Shown piece by piece: positions 1 to 9,590 of a DNA stretch of 13,712 bases. Made by a program: the position numbers and the translations under genes. Below the pieces are notes generated by a model. It was not told the origin of the DNA and did no database searches. It worked only from the letters and a program-made list of their open reading frames with translations. The first letter of the stretch is position 1, and each line of letters opens with the position of its first letter. Source of the stretch: Planctomycetota bacterium (GTDB lineage Bacteria > Planctomycetota > MHYJ01 > JACPRB01); contig JAHFOZ010000090.1 of NCBI GenBank assembly GCA_023261405.1, forward strand, positions 1 to 13,712. The letters are read 5' to 3'.

Positions 1-309
1 CTTTACGCGAGCGCGCTCTTCACCTGGACGATGGCCTTCGCGCTCCTGGGAATCTTCACGCGCTTCTTCTCCGCGCCCCGCCCCTGGGTCCGCTGGCTCT
101 CGGACGCGTCGTACTGGTCGTACCTCCTCCACCTCCCCGTCGCCGCCTGCTTCCAGATCCTGACGGCAGAGCTGCCCTGGCCCGGACCGCTCAAGTACCT
201 GCTGCTCGTATCGGCGCCGACGCTGGCGGTCTGCCTGGCCACCTACCGCTGGGTCGTCCGCACCACGTTCATCGGGAGGGCGCTCAACGGGGAACGGGCG
301 AGATCGTGA
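1..309 (+). CDS. Acyltransferase-3 family membrane protein, C-terminal part (5'-truncated)
   Basis: The reading frame is open from base 1, so this is only the last ~102 residues of a longer gene starting outside the window. The motif SDASYWSYLLHLPV is the typical late segment of acyltransferase-3 / OpgC-like integral membrane acyltransferases, which move acyl groups onto envelope sugars or lipids. Two hydrophobic stretches are visible, one at the start (FTWTMAFALLGIFTRFF) and one near the end (LKYLLLVSAPTLAVCLATYRWVV), followed by a short basic tail. The catalytic His of the family lies near the N-terminus and is not in the window, so activity cannot be judged. rnpA starts 34 nt downstream on the same strand; a shared transcript is possible but not shown. 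Confidence 0.72.
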   Translation, partial: LYASALFTWTMAFALLGIFTRFFSAPRPWVRWLSDASYWSYLLHLPVAACFQILTAELPWPGPLKYLLLVSAPTLAVCLATYRWVVRTTFIGRALNGERARS

Positions 310-343
310 TGGGAGTATCCCCCCGACCCGCTATCATGGGGGC

Positions 344-694
344 GTGGACGAACGCCTGACGCGGGACGACCGGCTCCGGAAGCAGAAGGAGATCGATGCC
401 GTCTACCGGGGCGGCCGGCGGCATCACGCCAGGTTCTTCCGGATCCACGTGCTGCCCACCACGCTCGCGGTCTCCCGGTTCACCGTGAGCATCCCCCGCA
501 AGGTCTGCATCGCGGTCCTCCGCAACCGCTGGAAGCGCCTGCTGCGCGAATCGTTCCGGAAGAACAAGGCGGCGATCGGCCCCGGGCTCGACATCGTGGC
601 CGTCCCCACCCAGCCTCCCGGCGACCTCAAGCGGCAGCAGGTGGAGTTCGTCCTGCTCCAGCTGGTGCGGAAGCACCGGACAGGGATCCGCTGA
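344..694 (+). CDS. rnpA: Ribonuclease P protein component
   Basis: This 116-residue protein has the length and basic character of RnpA, the protein that helps RNase P RNA bind precursor tRNA and remove 5' leaders. It begins LTRDDRLRKQKEIDAVYR, the usual N-terminal pattern. It carries the family signature around RNRWKRLLRESFRKNK, in which the conserved Arg/Asn/Lys residues contact the RNA. The start is GTG at 344; the nearby ATG at 336 is in another frame and stops at once. A purine-rich GGGGG sits only one base before GTG, so the Shine-Dalgarno site is poor. A TATCAT box at 332-337 would place a transcript start close to the GTG, but no -35 box is evident. The gene overlaps yidD by one base. 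rpmH, the usual upstream partner, is absent here. Confidence 0.95.
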   Translation: MDERLTRDDRLRKQKEIDAVYRGGRRHHARFFRIHVLPTTLAVSRFTVSIPRKVCIAVLRNRWKRLLRESFRKNKAAIGPGLDIVAVPTQPPGDLKRQQVEFVLLQLVRKHRTGIR

Positions 695-903
695 TGCGCT
701 TCCTCGTGATCCTCCCGGTGCGCCTCTACCAGCTCGTGGTGGCGCCCATCCTGCCGCCCGCGTGCCGCTACTTCCCCAGCTGCTCGAACTACATGATCCA
801 GGCGGTCCAGAAGCACGGGGCGCTCAAGGGGGTCTTCTACGGGCTCCGGCGGCTCGTCCGCTGCGCGCCCTGGGGCGGGCACGGGTACGACCCGGTGCCC
901 TGA
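694..903 (+). CDS. yidD: Membrane protein insertion efficiency factor YidD
   Basis: This 69-residue protein of standard YidD length has the family signature CRYFPSCSNYMIQAV and the C-terminal RCAPWGGHGYDPVP. YidD is a small inner-face membrane-associated protein that assists YidC-dependent membrane protein insertion. The N-terminal segment VILPVRLYQLVVAPILPP matches the amphipathic membrane-binding helix. ATG overlaps the rnpA stop in TGATG, so the two are translationally coupled. The usual next gene, yidC, does not follow: the opposite-strand anti-sigma gene ends 6 nt after the yidD stop. No T-rich terminator hairpin is visible in this convergent junction. Confidence 0.94.
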   Translation: MRFLVILPVRLYQLVVAPILPPACRYFPSCSNYMIQAVQKHGALKGVFYGLRRLVRCAPWGGHGYDPVP

Positions 904-909
904 CGCGGG

Positions 910-2354
910 TTACTTCTTCTTCTCCGCGGCGGGAGGCACGACCTCGCCGGGCAGCGCCGCGCGGAAGTAGAGCAGGACGCGGCGGCGCGGCTCGGACTTG
1001 GCGCCGGCGACGGGGGCATCGGCCTTCGAGCGCTCGGCTTCGGCCTTCTCAAGCTGGGGCGCACCGGCCTCCTTCGATGCGTTCTCCGCGGCCGGCTTCG
1101 CGGGCTCGGAGGGCTTCTTCGCCGGGACGCCCGGGTCCGCAGGGCCCGCGGGGGCGCGCCCGCCCGCCGCGCCGGCGAGGGCCTTGTCCCCGGCCTGCTG
1201 CTGGACGCGCGTGACGCACATGGCGCCCGCTTCCTCGGGGGTGGCCACCGCCAGGACCGCGGCCTGCTGCGCGGCGAGGGTCTGCTTGAGTTCCTCGATC
1301 TGGCGGTCCGTCAGGAAGAGTTCCACGGGCTCCGGGGCCCCGGCGGTCCCCCGCTGCGTGCCGTGCACCGAGTAGCTCAGGCCACCGGTCTCCGACCTGG
1401 CCTGGCCGAACTCCTGCGCCGTGCGACGGGTGGCGGCCGCGTCGGAGGCGGTCACGAGGAGGCAGGTCAGCGCCGGGGCGCCGGGCCCCGCGTCCTTGCC
1501 CTTGGCCGGCTCCAGCGCGCCCTGGCGGAGCCCGGGCTTCTGTTCCTCGCCGGCGGCGAGCGCGCGGTCGCGGGCGTCCTTGCGGGCTTCTCCCGGAACA
1601 GGGGCCGGCGCAGCGGGCGCGATCGGCCTCTTCGCCTCCAGGGAAGCTTCCGGCTTGGGTTCCCGGGCCAGGAGTTCCTTCGGGGCCTGGGGTTTCGGGG
1701 CGGGGGCGGCCGCGGGGGGCGGAGCGGGCGCGGCCTTGGCGGCTTCCTCGCGGAGCTTGCCGTCCTCGGCCCCCTTCTTGGAAGCGGAGGCGACGTCCTT
1801 CTCGAGCTTCTTCAGGTCCTCGTCCGCGGTCTCGTTCTTGACGACTTTCCGCGCGGCCTCGTCCAGCGACCGGCGCTGGGAGTCGCCAAACGTCGCCTTC
1901 TTCTCCCGCTCCGCGTGATCCTGGGCGCCCCGGGAGCGGTTGGCCGTTTCATCCGCAGGCGACGCCTTCGGCAGCGGCGCAGTCCAGCCGAGGCCCGGAT
2001 CGCCTGAGCGGGCGACCGGGTCCGCTTCCTTGGGGTCGCCGGTGAAGTAGACCACGTTGACGACGACGAGCAGCGCCGCCGCGGCAGAGACCCCCCAGAA
2101 CATCCCCTTGCGCCATTTCTCGAGCGAGTGGAGCCGGCCCGCCGGGCGGATCTCCCGGGCGACGGCCTGGGCGATGGACGCGGGCGCGCGGAGGCGCGGC
2201 AGTTCCTTCACCAGGAGCGCCGACGACTTGATCTCCCCGAGATCCCGGAGGCACTCGGAGCAGGCCGAGATGTGCTTCTCGACCTCGACCTTGTCGGACG
2301 GGGCGAGCTCGCCGTCATAGTAGCCGGTGAGCCTTTCCTTGTCGTAGGCGCAGC

Positions 2355-2358
<4 letters not shown>
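910..2358 (-). CDS. Membrane-bound zinc-finger (HC2) anti-sigma factor with long secreted tail
   Basis: A 482-residue protein. Residues 1-56 match the anti-sigma zinc finger (ZAS/zf-HC2), with C3, H29, C33 and C36 as candidate ligands (H-x3-C-x2-C). Such domains hold an ECF sigma factor at the membrane until a signal releases it. One transmembrane helix follows at about 86-105. Residues ~108-296 are a low-complexity Ala/Pro/Lys/Glu-rich stalk predicted to be outside the membrane. Residues ~297-388 look like a small folded domain (LTCLLVTASDAAATRRT ... VELFLTDRQIEELKQTL) that I do not recognise, followed by another linker. The start is ATG at 2358, overlapping the kinase stop as ATGA; the upstream in-frame extension is only kinase antiframe. 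Its likely partner is the ECF sigma factor two genes upstream. The C-terminal PPAAEKKK resembles the kinase tail PAAEKKE. Confidence 0.85.
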
Positions 2359-4409
<2,051 letters not shown>

Positions 4410-4440
4410 CACGTCTTCCACGCCTCTTCGACGCAGGGTC

Positions 4441-5052
4441 TCATGGGAAGGTTCCGATAAACGACTTCAATCTCGACTTCAATTCCAGCCGGGCGCGGTG
4501 GAGCCGGGAGCGCACGGTGCCCTTGGGAACCTGCAGGATCTCCGAGATCTCGTCGTAGGAGTGTCCCTGAAGGTCCTTGAGGAGGATGATCTGGCGGTCG
4601 CTCTCCTCCAGCTGGTCCAGGGCCTGCTGGACCTTCTTCTGCGTTTCGCGGCTCTCGAGGCCCTCGGCGGGGCTGCGGTCATCGGCGGGTTCGGCGATGA
4701 GCTCGTCGTCCTTCGAGTAGATCGAGACGGAGGGGCGCTTGTGCTCGCGGCGGAAGGAGATGGCCTGGTTGAAGGCGATCCGGTAGATCCAGGTGGAGAA
4801 GGCGGCGTCGCCCTTGAAGTCGTGGATCTTCCGGAAGGCGTTGATGAAGGCGCGCTGGGTGATGTCGCAGGCGTCCTCGGAGTCGCCGCAGAAGCGGGTG
4901 ATGGCGGTGTAGACGCGGTCCTGGTGGCGGGCGACGAGCTCGGCGAAGGCGTCAGGGTCGTTGTGCTGGCAGCGGACGACGAGGTCGCGGTCGGGCAGGT
5001 CCCCGAGCCCGAAGGCACCGGCCTCTTTGCCCGGAGGACTCGAGAAGGTCAC
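4441..5052 (-). CDS. ECF-type RNA polymerase sigma factor
   Basis: A 203-residue group 4 sigma-70 factor that would direct RNA polymerase to an envelope-stress-type regulon. Region 2 covers ~32-103: DAFAELVARHQDRVYTAITRF, then EDACDITQRAFINAFRKI with the polymerase-binding acidic residues E59, D60 and D63, then FSTWIYRIAFNQA. Region 4 covers ~141-197: ALDQLEESDRQIILLKDLQGHSYDEI and the helix-turn-helix PKGTVRSRLHRAR. There is no extra C-terminal domain. The start is GTG at 5052, overlapping the stop of the SUMF1 gene as GTGA; the longer open frame upstream is only antiframe of that gene. The kinase and a zinc-finger anti-sigma protein follow directly, so both phosphorylation and sequestration could control it. 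T65, in region 2.2, is a plausible phosphosite by position only. Confidence 0.94.
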   Translation of the reverse strand: MTFSSPPGKEAGAFGLGDLPDRDLVVRCQHNDPDAFAELVARHQDRVYTAITRFCGDSEDACDITQRAFINAFRKIHDFKGDAAFSTWIYRIAFNQAISFRREHKRPSVSIYSKDDELIAEPADDRSPAEGLESRETQKKVQQALDQLEESDRQIILLKDLQGHSYDEISEILQVPKGTVRSRLHRARLELKSRLKSFIGTFP

Positions 5053-6515
5053 TTGACAACCATCGCGCAGCGGAACCCCACGTCGACGCCCTGGTACCTG
5101 GGGTCCTCCGCCCAGACGTTGGCGCAGCGGACCGCGCGCGCCAGCGTCATGAAGGATCCCCCTTTCAGGATCTGGAACTCCGCGCCGGCCGGGCCCGGGC
5201 CGGGCACCCGGGTGGAGGTCCATTCCCACACGTTGCCACCCAAGCCCTGTACGCCCCAGGCGCTCTCGCCGTTAGCCCGCTGGCCGTCGGCACGGTCGAA
5301 GAAGTCCACGGGCGTGGTGGCGCGCGCGGACTGCTTGTAAACCTGCCAGTACTCCAGGCTGTTGCAGTGGAAGACGTTCTCCTTCTTGTTGAAGACGGCT
5401 CCCCAGGGGAACTCGCGGCCGTCGATGCCGCGCGCGGCGACCTCCCATTCCCCGGCGCTGGGCAGGCGCTTGCCCGCCCAGGCGGCGTACTTTTCGGCGT
5501 CGGCCGCGGAGACTTTGACCACCGGGTGATTCCCCAGGCCCGGCGGGGGCTGTCCGAGCGGCCAGTGCGACGGCGGGGGATGCCCCGTCTCGGTCACGAA
5601 AAGGAGGTACTCGTCGTTGGTGACCTCGTACTTGTCGATGAAGAACGTCGGGAGCCTCACTTTCCGGCGGCCTCCTTCGTCGGGGTGGTCGTCGCTCCCC
5701 ACCCAGCACTCGTGGTCCGGGATGCGGACCATCTTCGCGGCGACGTCGTTCTGCCGGAGTCCCTGGAGGAACTTCTTCACCTCCGGATTCCGCTCCGGAT
5801 AATTGAGGAGGGCGATCTTGGCCGTCTCGATGGCGGCGCCGGTCTTCCCCTCCGAGGCGAGCGCTTTCGCCTTCTTCATCCCGTTGTCGAAGGCGCCGTT
5901 GGAGTCCCGTCGCAGTTCGACCAGTTCCTTCTCGAAGGCGCGGAAATCGCCGTCCTCGGGCGCCGCGGGATGCTCCCTTGCGAAGTCCGCAAGGGCGTGG
6001 GTCGCCTGGTCCCAGAAGCTCTTGTCCTGGAGTTCCTTGAGGGCGGGCTTGCGCGCGGCCCAGGCTTCCAGCATCTTGAAGCGGGCCGCGGCGGCGGCGT
6101 CCGCCTCGGCCTTCCGGCCGGCGGACACGGCGTCCTCGATCTCCTTGATCGCGGCGACTTCGCGGATCCTGCGTGCATCCGCCAGCGAGGCCAGGGCGGC
6201 GTCCCACCGCTTCCCCTTGAGAGCCTCGCGGGCCTCTTCGAGCCTCAGGAGGAGATCCGCCTCCTGCTTCGCCCGGGCGGCCAGTTCCGCGGCGGAGGGG
6301 CCGGAGATCGGAGCCGGGGGGGAGGCGGGGCCCGGGGTCGGGGAGGGAGGCGCGGGCTCAGAGACGGCCTCAGGAGGATGCTCCTTGACCACCGCGGGAG
6401 GGCGCTTCTGCCACTGGAGGAAGAGAAACACCGAGAGGAGCCCGATGAGGAGCAGGATCGCCAGGAGGGGCCACGGGCTGCTCTTCCGCGTGGCGGTCCC
6501 GGGAATCATATTCAT
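5049..6515 (-). CDS. Membrane-anchored SUMF1/FGE-sulfatase-domain protein
   Basis: A 488-residue protein. A short N-terminus and one transmembrane helix (~15-33) anchor it, with the rest probably outside the membrane. Residues ~38-75 are Pro-rich. Residues ~76-255 are Ala/Lys/Glu-rich and helical, resembling tetratricopeptide or coiled-coil spacers. Residues 261-488 form a SUMF1/FGE-type domain (Pfam FGE-sulfatase): FFIDKYEVTNDEYLLFV, GKRLPSAGEWEVAARG, GGNVWEWTSTRV, LKGGSF and GFRCAM are all in the usual order. The paired catalytic cysteines of true formylglycine-generating enzyme are not visible near LKGGSFMTLARAVRCAN, and no sulfatase gene is in the window. A ligand-binding or sensory role is therefore more likely than sulfatase activation. 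ATG at 6515 was chosen; ATG at 6509 is an alternative with GGGA five bases upstream. The stop overlaps the sigma-factor start, tying it to the sigma/kinase set. Confidence 0.88.
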   Translation of the reverse strand: MNMIPGTATRKSSPWPLLAILLLIGLLSVFLFLQWQKRPPAVVKEHPPEAVSEPAPPSPTPGPASPPAPISGPSAAELAARAKQEADLLLRLEEAREALKGKRWDAALASLADARRIREVAAIKEIEDAVSAGRKAEADAAAAARFKMLEAWAARKPALKELQDKSFWDQATHALADFAREHPAAPEDGDFRAFEKELVELRRDSNGAFDNGMKKAKALASEGKTGAAIETAKIALLNYPERNPEVKKFLQGLRQNDVAAKMVRIPDHECWVGSDDHPDEGGRRKVRLPTFFIDKYEVTNDEYLLFVTETGHPPPSHWPLGQPPPGLGNHPVVKVSAADAEKYAAWAGKRLPSAGEWEVAARGIDGREFPWGAVFNKKENVFHCNSLEYWQVYKQSARATTPVDFFDRADGQRANGESAWGVQGLGGNVWEWTSTRVPGPGPAGAEFQILKGGSFMTLARAVRCANVWAEDPRYQGVDVGFRCAMVVK

Positions 6516-6557
6516 CCCATCTTAGACGAACGAGAATCGCCGAAAAACCGTTTTCCG

Positions 6558-7910
6558 CTAGGGCGGCCCCTCGATGCCGTACTCCTTCATTTTCTCCCAG
6601 AGGTTCTTCCGCGTGATGCCCAGGATGCGCGCCGTCTCGCCGCGGTGGCCCTGGGTGTAGGCGAGGACGCTCTTGATGTGGCGCGCCTCGCACTCCGCCA
6701 CCGTCTCCCTGAGGCTGGAGAGCTTGCCCGTGGGCGAAACGTCCGTCCCCGGCATGTTGAGCGGCCGGAGCAGGTGCTCCTTCTTGAGCACGAGATCGTT
6801 GCCGGCAAGCGCGATCGCCCGCTCGATGGCATGCTCCAGCTCGCGCACGTTTCCGGGCCACGAGTATCCCTGCAACGCCTCGAGCACCTCCGGCGTCACG
6901 GCGAAGCCCTTCCCCCGGCCGTTCTTCTCGATGAAATGCGAGGCGAGGAGCGGGATGTCCTCCCGCCGCTCGCGGAGCGGCGGGATGCGCACCTTGACGA
7001 CGTTGAGGCGGTGGAAGAGGTCCTCCCGGAACAGGTTGTTCTGGACCAGGTCCCAGAGGTCCTTCTTCGTGGCCACCACGATGCGCACGTCGATCTTGAC
7101 GAGCTCGACGATCCCGATGCGCTCGAACTCGCGCTCCTGCAGCACGCGCAGGAGCTTCACCTGCGGGAGTGGATGGAGATCGTCGATGTCGTCGATGAAG
7201 ATCGTCCCCGTGTGGGCGCGCTCGAAGCGGCCGGACTTGTCGCTCCGGGCGTCGGTGAACGCGCCCTTCACGTGGCCGAAGAGCTCGTCCTCGATGAGAC
7301 TCTCGGGGAAGACGCTGCAGGACATCTTGACGAGCGGCCGCCCCCGCCGCGGCGAGTTGAAGTGGATCGCCTCGGCCACGAGTTCCTTGCCCGTCCCGCT
7401 CTCCCCCTCGACAAGGACGTTGACCTCGCTCTGGGAGACGGAGGCCACGAGGTCGTACACCGCCTGCATCTTGGGGGACTTCCCGATGATCGACCCGAAC
7501 TGGTGGCGACCGGCGAGTTCCTCCTTGAGGCGGCGGTTCTCCTGCTCGAGGTCGAGGATCCGTTCCAGCTTCCGGAGGCGGGCGATGACGTCGTCGTTGA
7601 AGAAGGGCTTCTGGACGTAGTCCTCGGCGCCGTCCTTGATGGCGGCCACGGCGGCCTCCACGCTGGCGTAGGCGGTGATGAGGACGACCTTGCAGGAGGG
7701 CTGGAGTTCCTTGACCCGGCGAAGGAGGGTGAGCCCGTCCACCTTGGGCATGCGGATGTCGGTGATCAGGCAGTCGAAGGGGTCGTCCTGGGCGGCCTTG
7801 AGGGCCTGCTCGCCGTCGGAGACCACGGTGACGGTGTAGCCGGCGCCGCGAAGCGCGTCGCCGAGGGTGACGGCGATCGTCTTCTCGTCATCGGCGAGCA
7901 GAATCTTCAT
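6558..7910 (-). CDS. NtrC-family sigma-54-dependent response regulator
   Basis: A 450-residue three-domain activator. The receiver domain (~1-115) has D7/D8, phosphoacceptor D51 (LITDIRMPKVDG), T79 and K101. A coiled linker (~112-134) leads to the AAA+ sigma-54 interaction domain (~140-370): Walker A GESGTGKE at 169-176, the sigma-54 loop as GAFTDA rather than GAFTGA, Walker B region IFIDDIDDL with Asp in place of the usual Glu, arginine-finger segment FREDLFHRLN, and SWPGNVRELEH. The C-terminus (~405-447) is a Fis-type helix-turn-helix (HRGETARILGITRKNLWEKM). It would activate sigma-54 promoters when phosphorylated. No histidine kinase is in the window, and I found no -24/-12 promoter here, so its partner and targets lie elsewhere. 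Its ATG lies inside the end of the glycosyltransferase gene (23-nt overlap). Confidence 0.95.
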   Translation of the reverse strand: MKILLADDEKTIAVTLGDALRGAGYTVTVVSDGEQALKAAQDDPFDCLITDIRMPKVDGLTLLRRVKELQPSCKVVLITAYASVEAAVAAIKDGAEDYVQKPFFNDDVIARLRKLERILDLEQENRRLKEELAGRHQFGSIIGKSPKMQAVYDLVASVSQSEVNVLVEGESGTGKELVAEAIHFNSPRRGRPLVKMSCSVFPESLIEDELFGHVKGAFTDARSDKSGRFERAHTGTIFIDDIDDLHPLPQVKLLRVLQEREFERIGIVELVKIDVRIVVATKKDLWDLVQNNLFREDLFHRLNVVKVRIPPLRERREDIPLLASHFIEKNGRGKGFAVTPEVLEALQGYSWPGNVRELEHAIERAIALAGNDLVLKKEHLLRPLNMPGTDVSPTGKLSSLRETVAECEARHIKSVLAYTQGHRGETARILGITRKNLWEKMKEYGIEGPP

Positions 7911-8973
7911 CGAGCACGTGGCGGAGGATGTCGCGGCCGGCGTAGGGGCGCGCGGCAGCGGCCGCGGAGCGTCTCATCATATCAAGGCGGGCGGGGTTTT
8001 CCAAGAGCTCCAGGACTTTGTGGTCGAGGAGGTCGAGCGAGCGGGCCTTGACGGCGGCGCCTTTCTCCAGGAGATGGTCGGAATTGCACTCCTCCTGGCC
8101 GGGGATGGGCGCGAAGAGGACCATGGGGAGCGAGCGGGCGAGGCATTCGGAGACGGTGAGCCCGCCGGCCTTGGTGATGATGAGGTCGCTCGCCGCCATG
8201 AACTCGTGGACGTTGGTGACAAACCCGTGGACCTCGCAGCGGCCCCGGGCGACCGCGTCGAGGCGCTTCTTCAGCTTCTCGTTCTTCCCCGCAATGACGG
8301 CGAGGTGGAAGGGTTTGGGGATCGCCAGGAGGCACTCCAGGGCCTCCTCCATGTGCCCCATCCCGAAGCCGCCGCTCATGAAGAGGAGCCGCGGCCGGTC
8401 GGAGGGCGTGGGGGGGATCTCCCGCGCGAAGAGCGGATGGATGGGGATGCCGGTGACCCGGATCCGGTCGGCGGGGTAGCCGGCGCGAACCAGGAGGACC
8501 TTGACACCCTCGCTGGCCACGAAGTATCCGGCAGCCCTCTTGTTGATCCAGAGCGGGTGGACGTCGAAGTCGGTCACCACGACGTAGACCGGCACGGCGA
8601 CCTTCTTGGCGAGCATGACGTTGGAGGGCAGGAAGTGGGTGCAGAGGATCGCGTCGGGCCGGAACTCCTCCACGTGGGCCATGAGTTTGCGGTAGGCGAG
8701 GCGGTCGTGGAGCTCGACGACCTTGTCGGTCCGGTGCTCGACCTTCTTCCCGGTCTCCTTGTAGATGATGCCGTAGAGGGAGGGCGAAGCGTTGACCAGC
8801 CAGAGGAAGATCTTCTGGTAGAGTCGGGCGAAGAGGCGATTGGTGTATTTGAGCGAGTCGACCCACTCCGTCTCGGTGCCGGGGCAGTAGGCGCGGGCGC
8901 TCTCGTGGAGGGCCTCGGCGGCGCGATTGTGCCCGGCGCCGGCGGAGGCGGAGAGGATGAGGAAGCGGGGCAT
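7888..8973 (-). CDS. MGDG-synthase / UgtP-like diacylglycerol glycosyltransferase
   Basis: A 361-residue GT-B fold glycosyltransferase of the GT28 type. The N-terminal half matches the MGDG-synthase domain: FLILSASAGAGHNRAAEAL at 4-22 is the acceptor-side glycine loop, followed by SLYGIIYKETGK, ILCTHFLPSNVMLAKK and VVVTDFDVHPLW. The C-terminal half matches Glyco_tran_28_C: LLFMSGGFGMGHMEEAL, then SDLIITKAGGLTVSECLARSLPMVL and PIPGQEECNSDHL, the nucleotide-sugar binding block. Family members transfer glucose or galactose from UDP-sugar to diacylglycerol at the cytoplasmic membrane surface; the exact sugar and acceptor are not readable. The start is ATG at 8973; the longer frame upstream is antiframe of the membrane-protein gene. 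No clear Shine-Dalgarno site precedes it. It overlaps the response-regulator start by 23 nt and follows the membrane-protein gene by 32 nt. Confidence 0.92.
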   Translation of the reverse strand: MPRFLILSASAGAGHNRAAEALHESARAYCPGTETEWVDSLKYTNRLFARLYQKIFLWLVNASPSLYGIIYKETGKKVEHRTDKVVELHDRLAYRKLMAHVEEFRPDAILCTHFLPSNVMLAKKVAVPVYVVVTDFDVHPLWINKRAAGYFVASEGVKVLLVRAGYPADRIRVTGIPIHPLFAREIPPTPSDRPRLLFMSGGFGMGHMEEALECLLAIPKPFHLAVIAGKNEKLKKRLDAVARGRCEVHGFVTNVHEFMAASDLIITKAGGLTVSECLARSLPMVLFAPIPGQEECNSDHLLEKGAAVKARSLDLLDHKVLELLENPARLDMMRRSAAAAARPYAGRDILRHVLDEDSARR

Positions 8974-9005
8974 GGAGAGGAGCTTAGCACACGGGGGCGC
9001 GTGGC

Positions 9006-9566
9006 TCAAACCTTGGGGAGGGAGGGGAATCCGGGAGGCTTCTCCTTCGGTTCGTCCTTGCGGCGGAAGGCCATGTACGTGCCCCACTTGAGGAGGGCGT
9101 AGAGCCCCGCGACGAGGGCGATGAGCATGGGAACGGAGCCGAAGAAGACAAGGAGGATGCGGGTCTTGTGGATCGCCAGGACGAGGATGAAGGTCACCCC
9201 GATCATCGTGAGGAGGCCCGAGATGCGGTCGAAGCCGGGCACGAGGTCGAAGGAGACGTTCTTCCGGATGAGGATGAGGGTGAGGGCCATGGAGAGGAGC
9301 GGGACGAGGTAGACCACGAGGCTCACGTCGAGGAGGTTGTCCTTCTCGAAGAAGAGGGAGTAGCCGGTGAGGACGGCGGAGAGCATGCCTGGGAAGCAGA
9401 CGGCGTGGACGAGGAGGGAGTAGAGGTAGCTCCAGGGGGCCTTGCCCCCGTTGTCCCGTCCGTGGACCAGGCCGGACAGGAAGGCGAGGACCGGGGGGGC
9501 GGCGAACCCGGCCGCGATCCACGCGGAGTATTGCCCCACCCAGAGGATCGCCTCGCGCAGCGTCAT
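9006..9566 (-). CDS. Hypothetical five-helix integral membrane protein
   Basis: A 186-residue protein I do not recognise. Five hydrophobic helices are visible at about residues 10-32, 46-70, 77-99, 115-135 and 137-160. Charged loops (HGRDNGGK, FEKDN, IRKNVSFDLVPGFDR) separate the first four; helices 4 and 5 are nearly continuous. The C-terminus is a soluble tail rich in Lys/Pro (RRKDEPKEKPPGFPSLPKV). There is no signal peptide, catalytic motif or cysteine pattern. It begins with ATG at 9566, 24 nt after the stop of the regulator gene, without a clear Shine-Dalgarno site. It ends 32 nt before the lipid glycosyltransferase. That position suggests a partner in glycolipid handling or a membrane component of the signalling set, but this is only inference from context. 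Confidence 0.75.
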   Translation of the reverse strand: MTLREAILWVGQYSAWIAAGFAAPPVLAFLSGLVHGRDNGGKAPWSYLYSLLVHAVCFPGMLSAVLTGYSLFFEKDNLLDVSLVVYLVPLLSMALTLILIRKNVSFDLVPGFDRISGLLTMIGVTFILVLAIHKTRILLVFFGSVPMLIALVAGLYALLKWGTYMAFRRKDEPKEKPPGFPSLPKV

Positions 9567-9590
9567 CGGGGGAATCTTACCACATCCGGG

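Noticed and set aside
5049..6515. Assignment as a true formylglycine-generating enzyme
   Set aside because: The catalytic cysteine pair is not seen and no sulfatase is encoded nearby, so only the fold is claimed.
5367..8051. An 894-codon open frame on the plus strand
   Set aside because: It lies opposite the SUMF1-domain and response-regulator genes, which have unmistakable family motifs. It is rich in Arg/Gly/Leu/Asp without any domain, and such antisense frames are expected in very GC-rich DNA.
8974..9522. N-terminal extension of the glycosyltransferase
   Set aside because: The extra sequence is Pro/Arg/His-rich antiframe of the membrane-protein gene, and the family starts at the loop FLILSASAGAGH just after the ATG at 8973.
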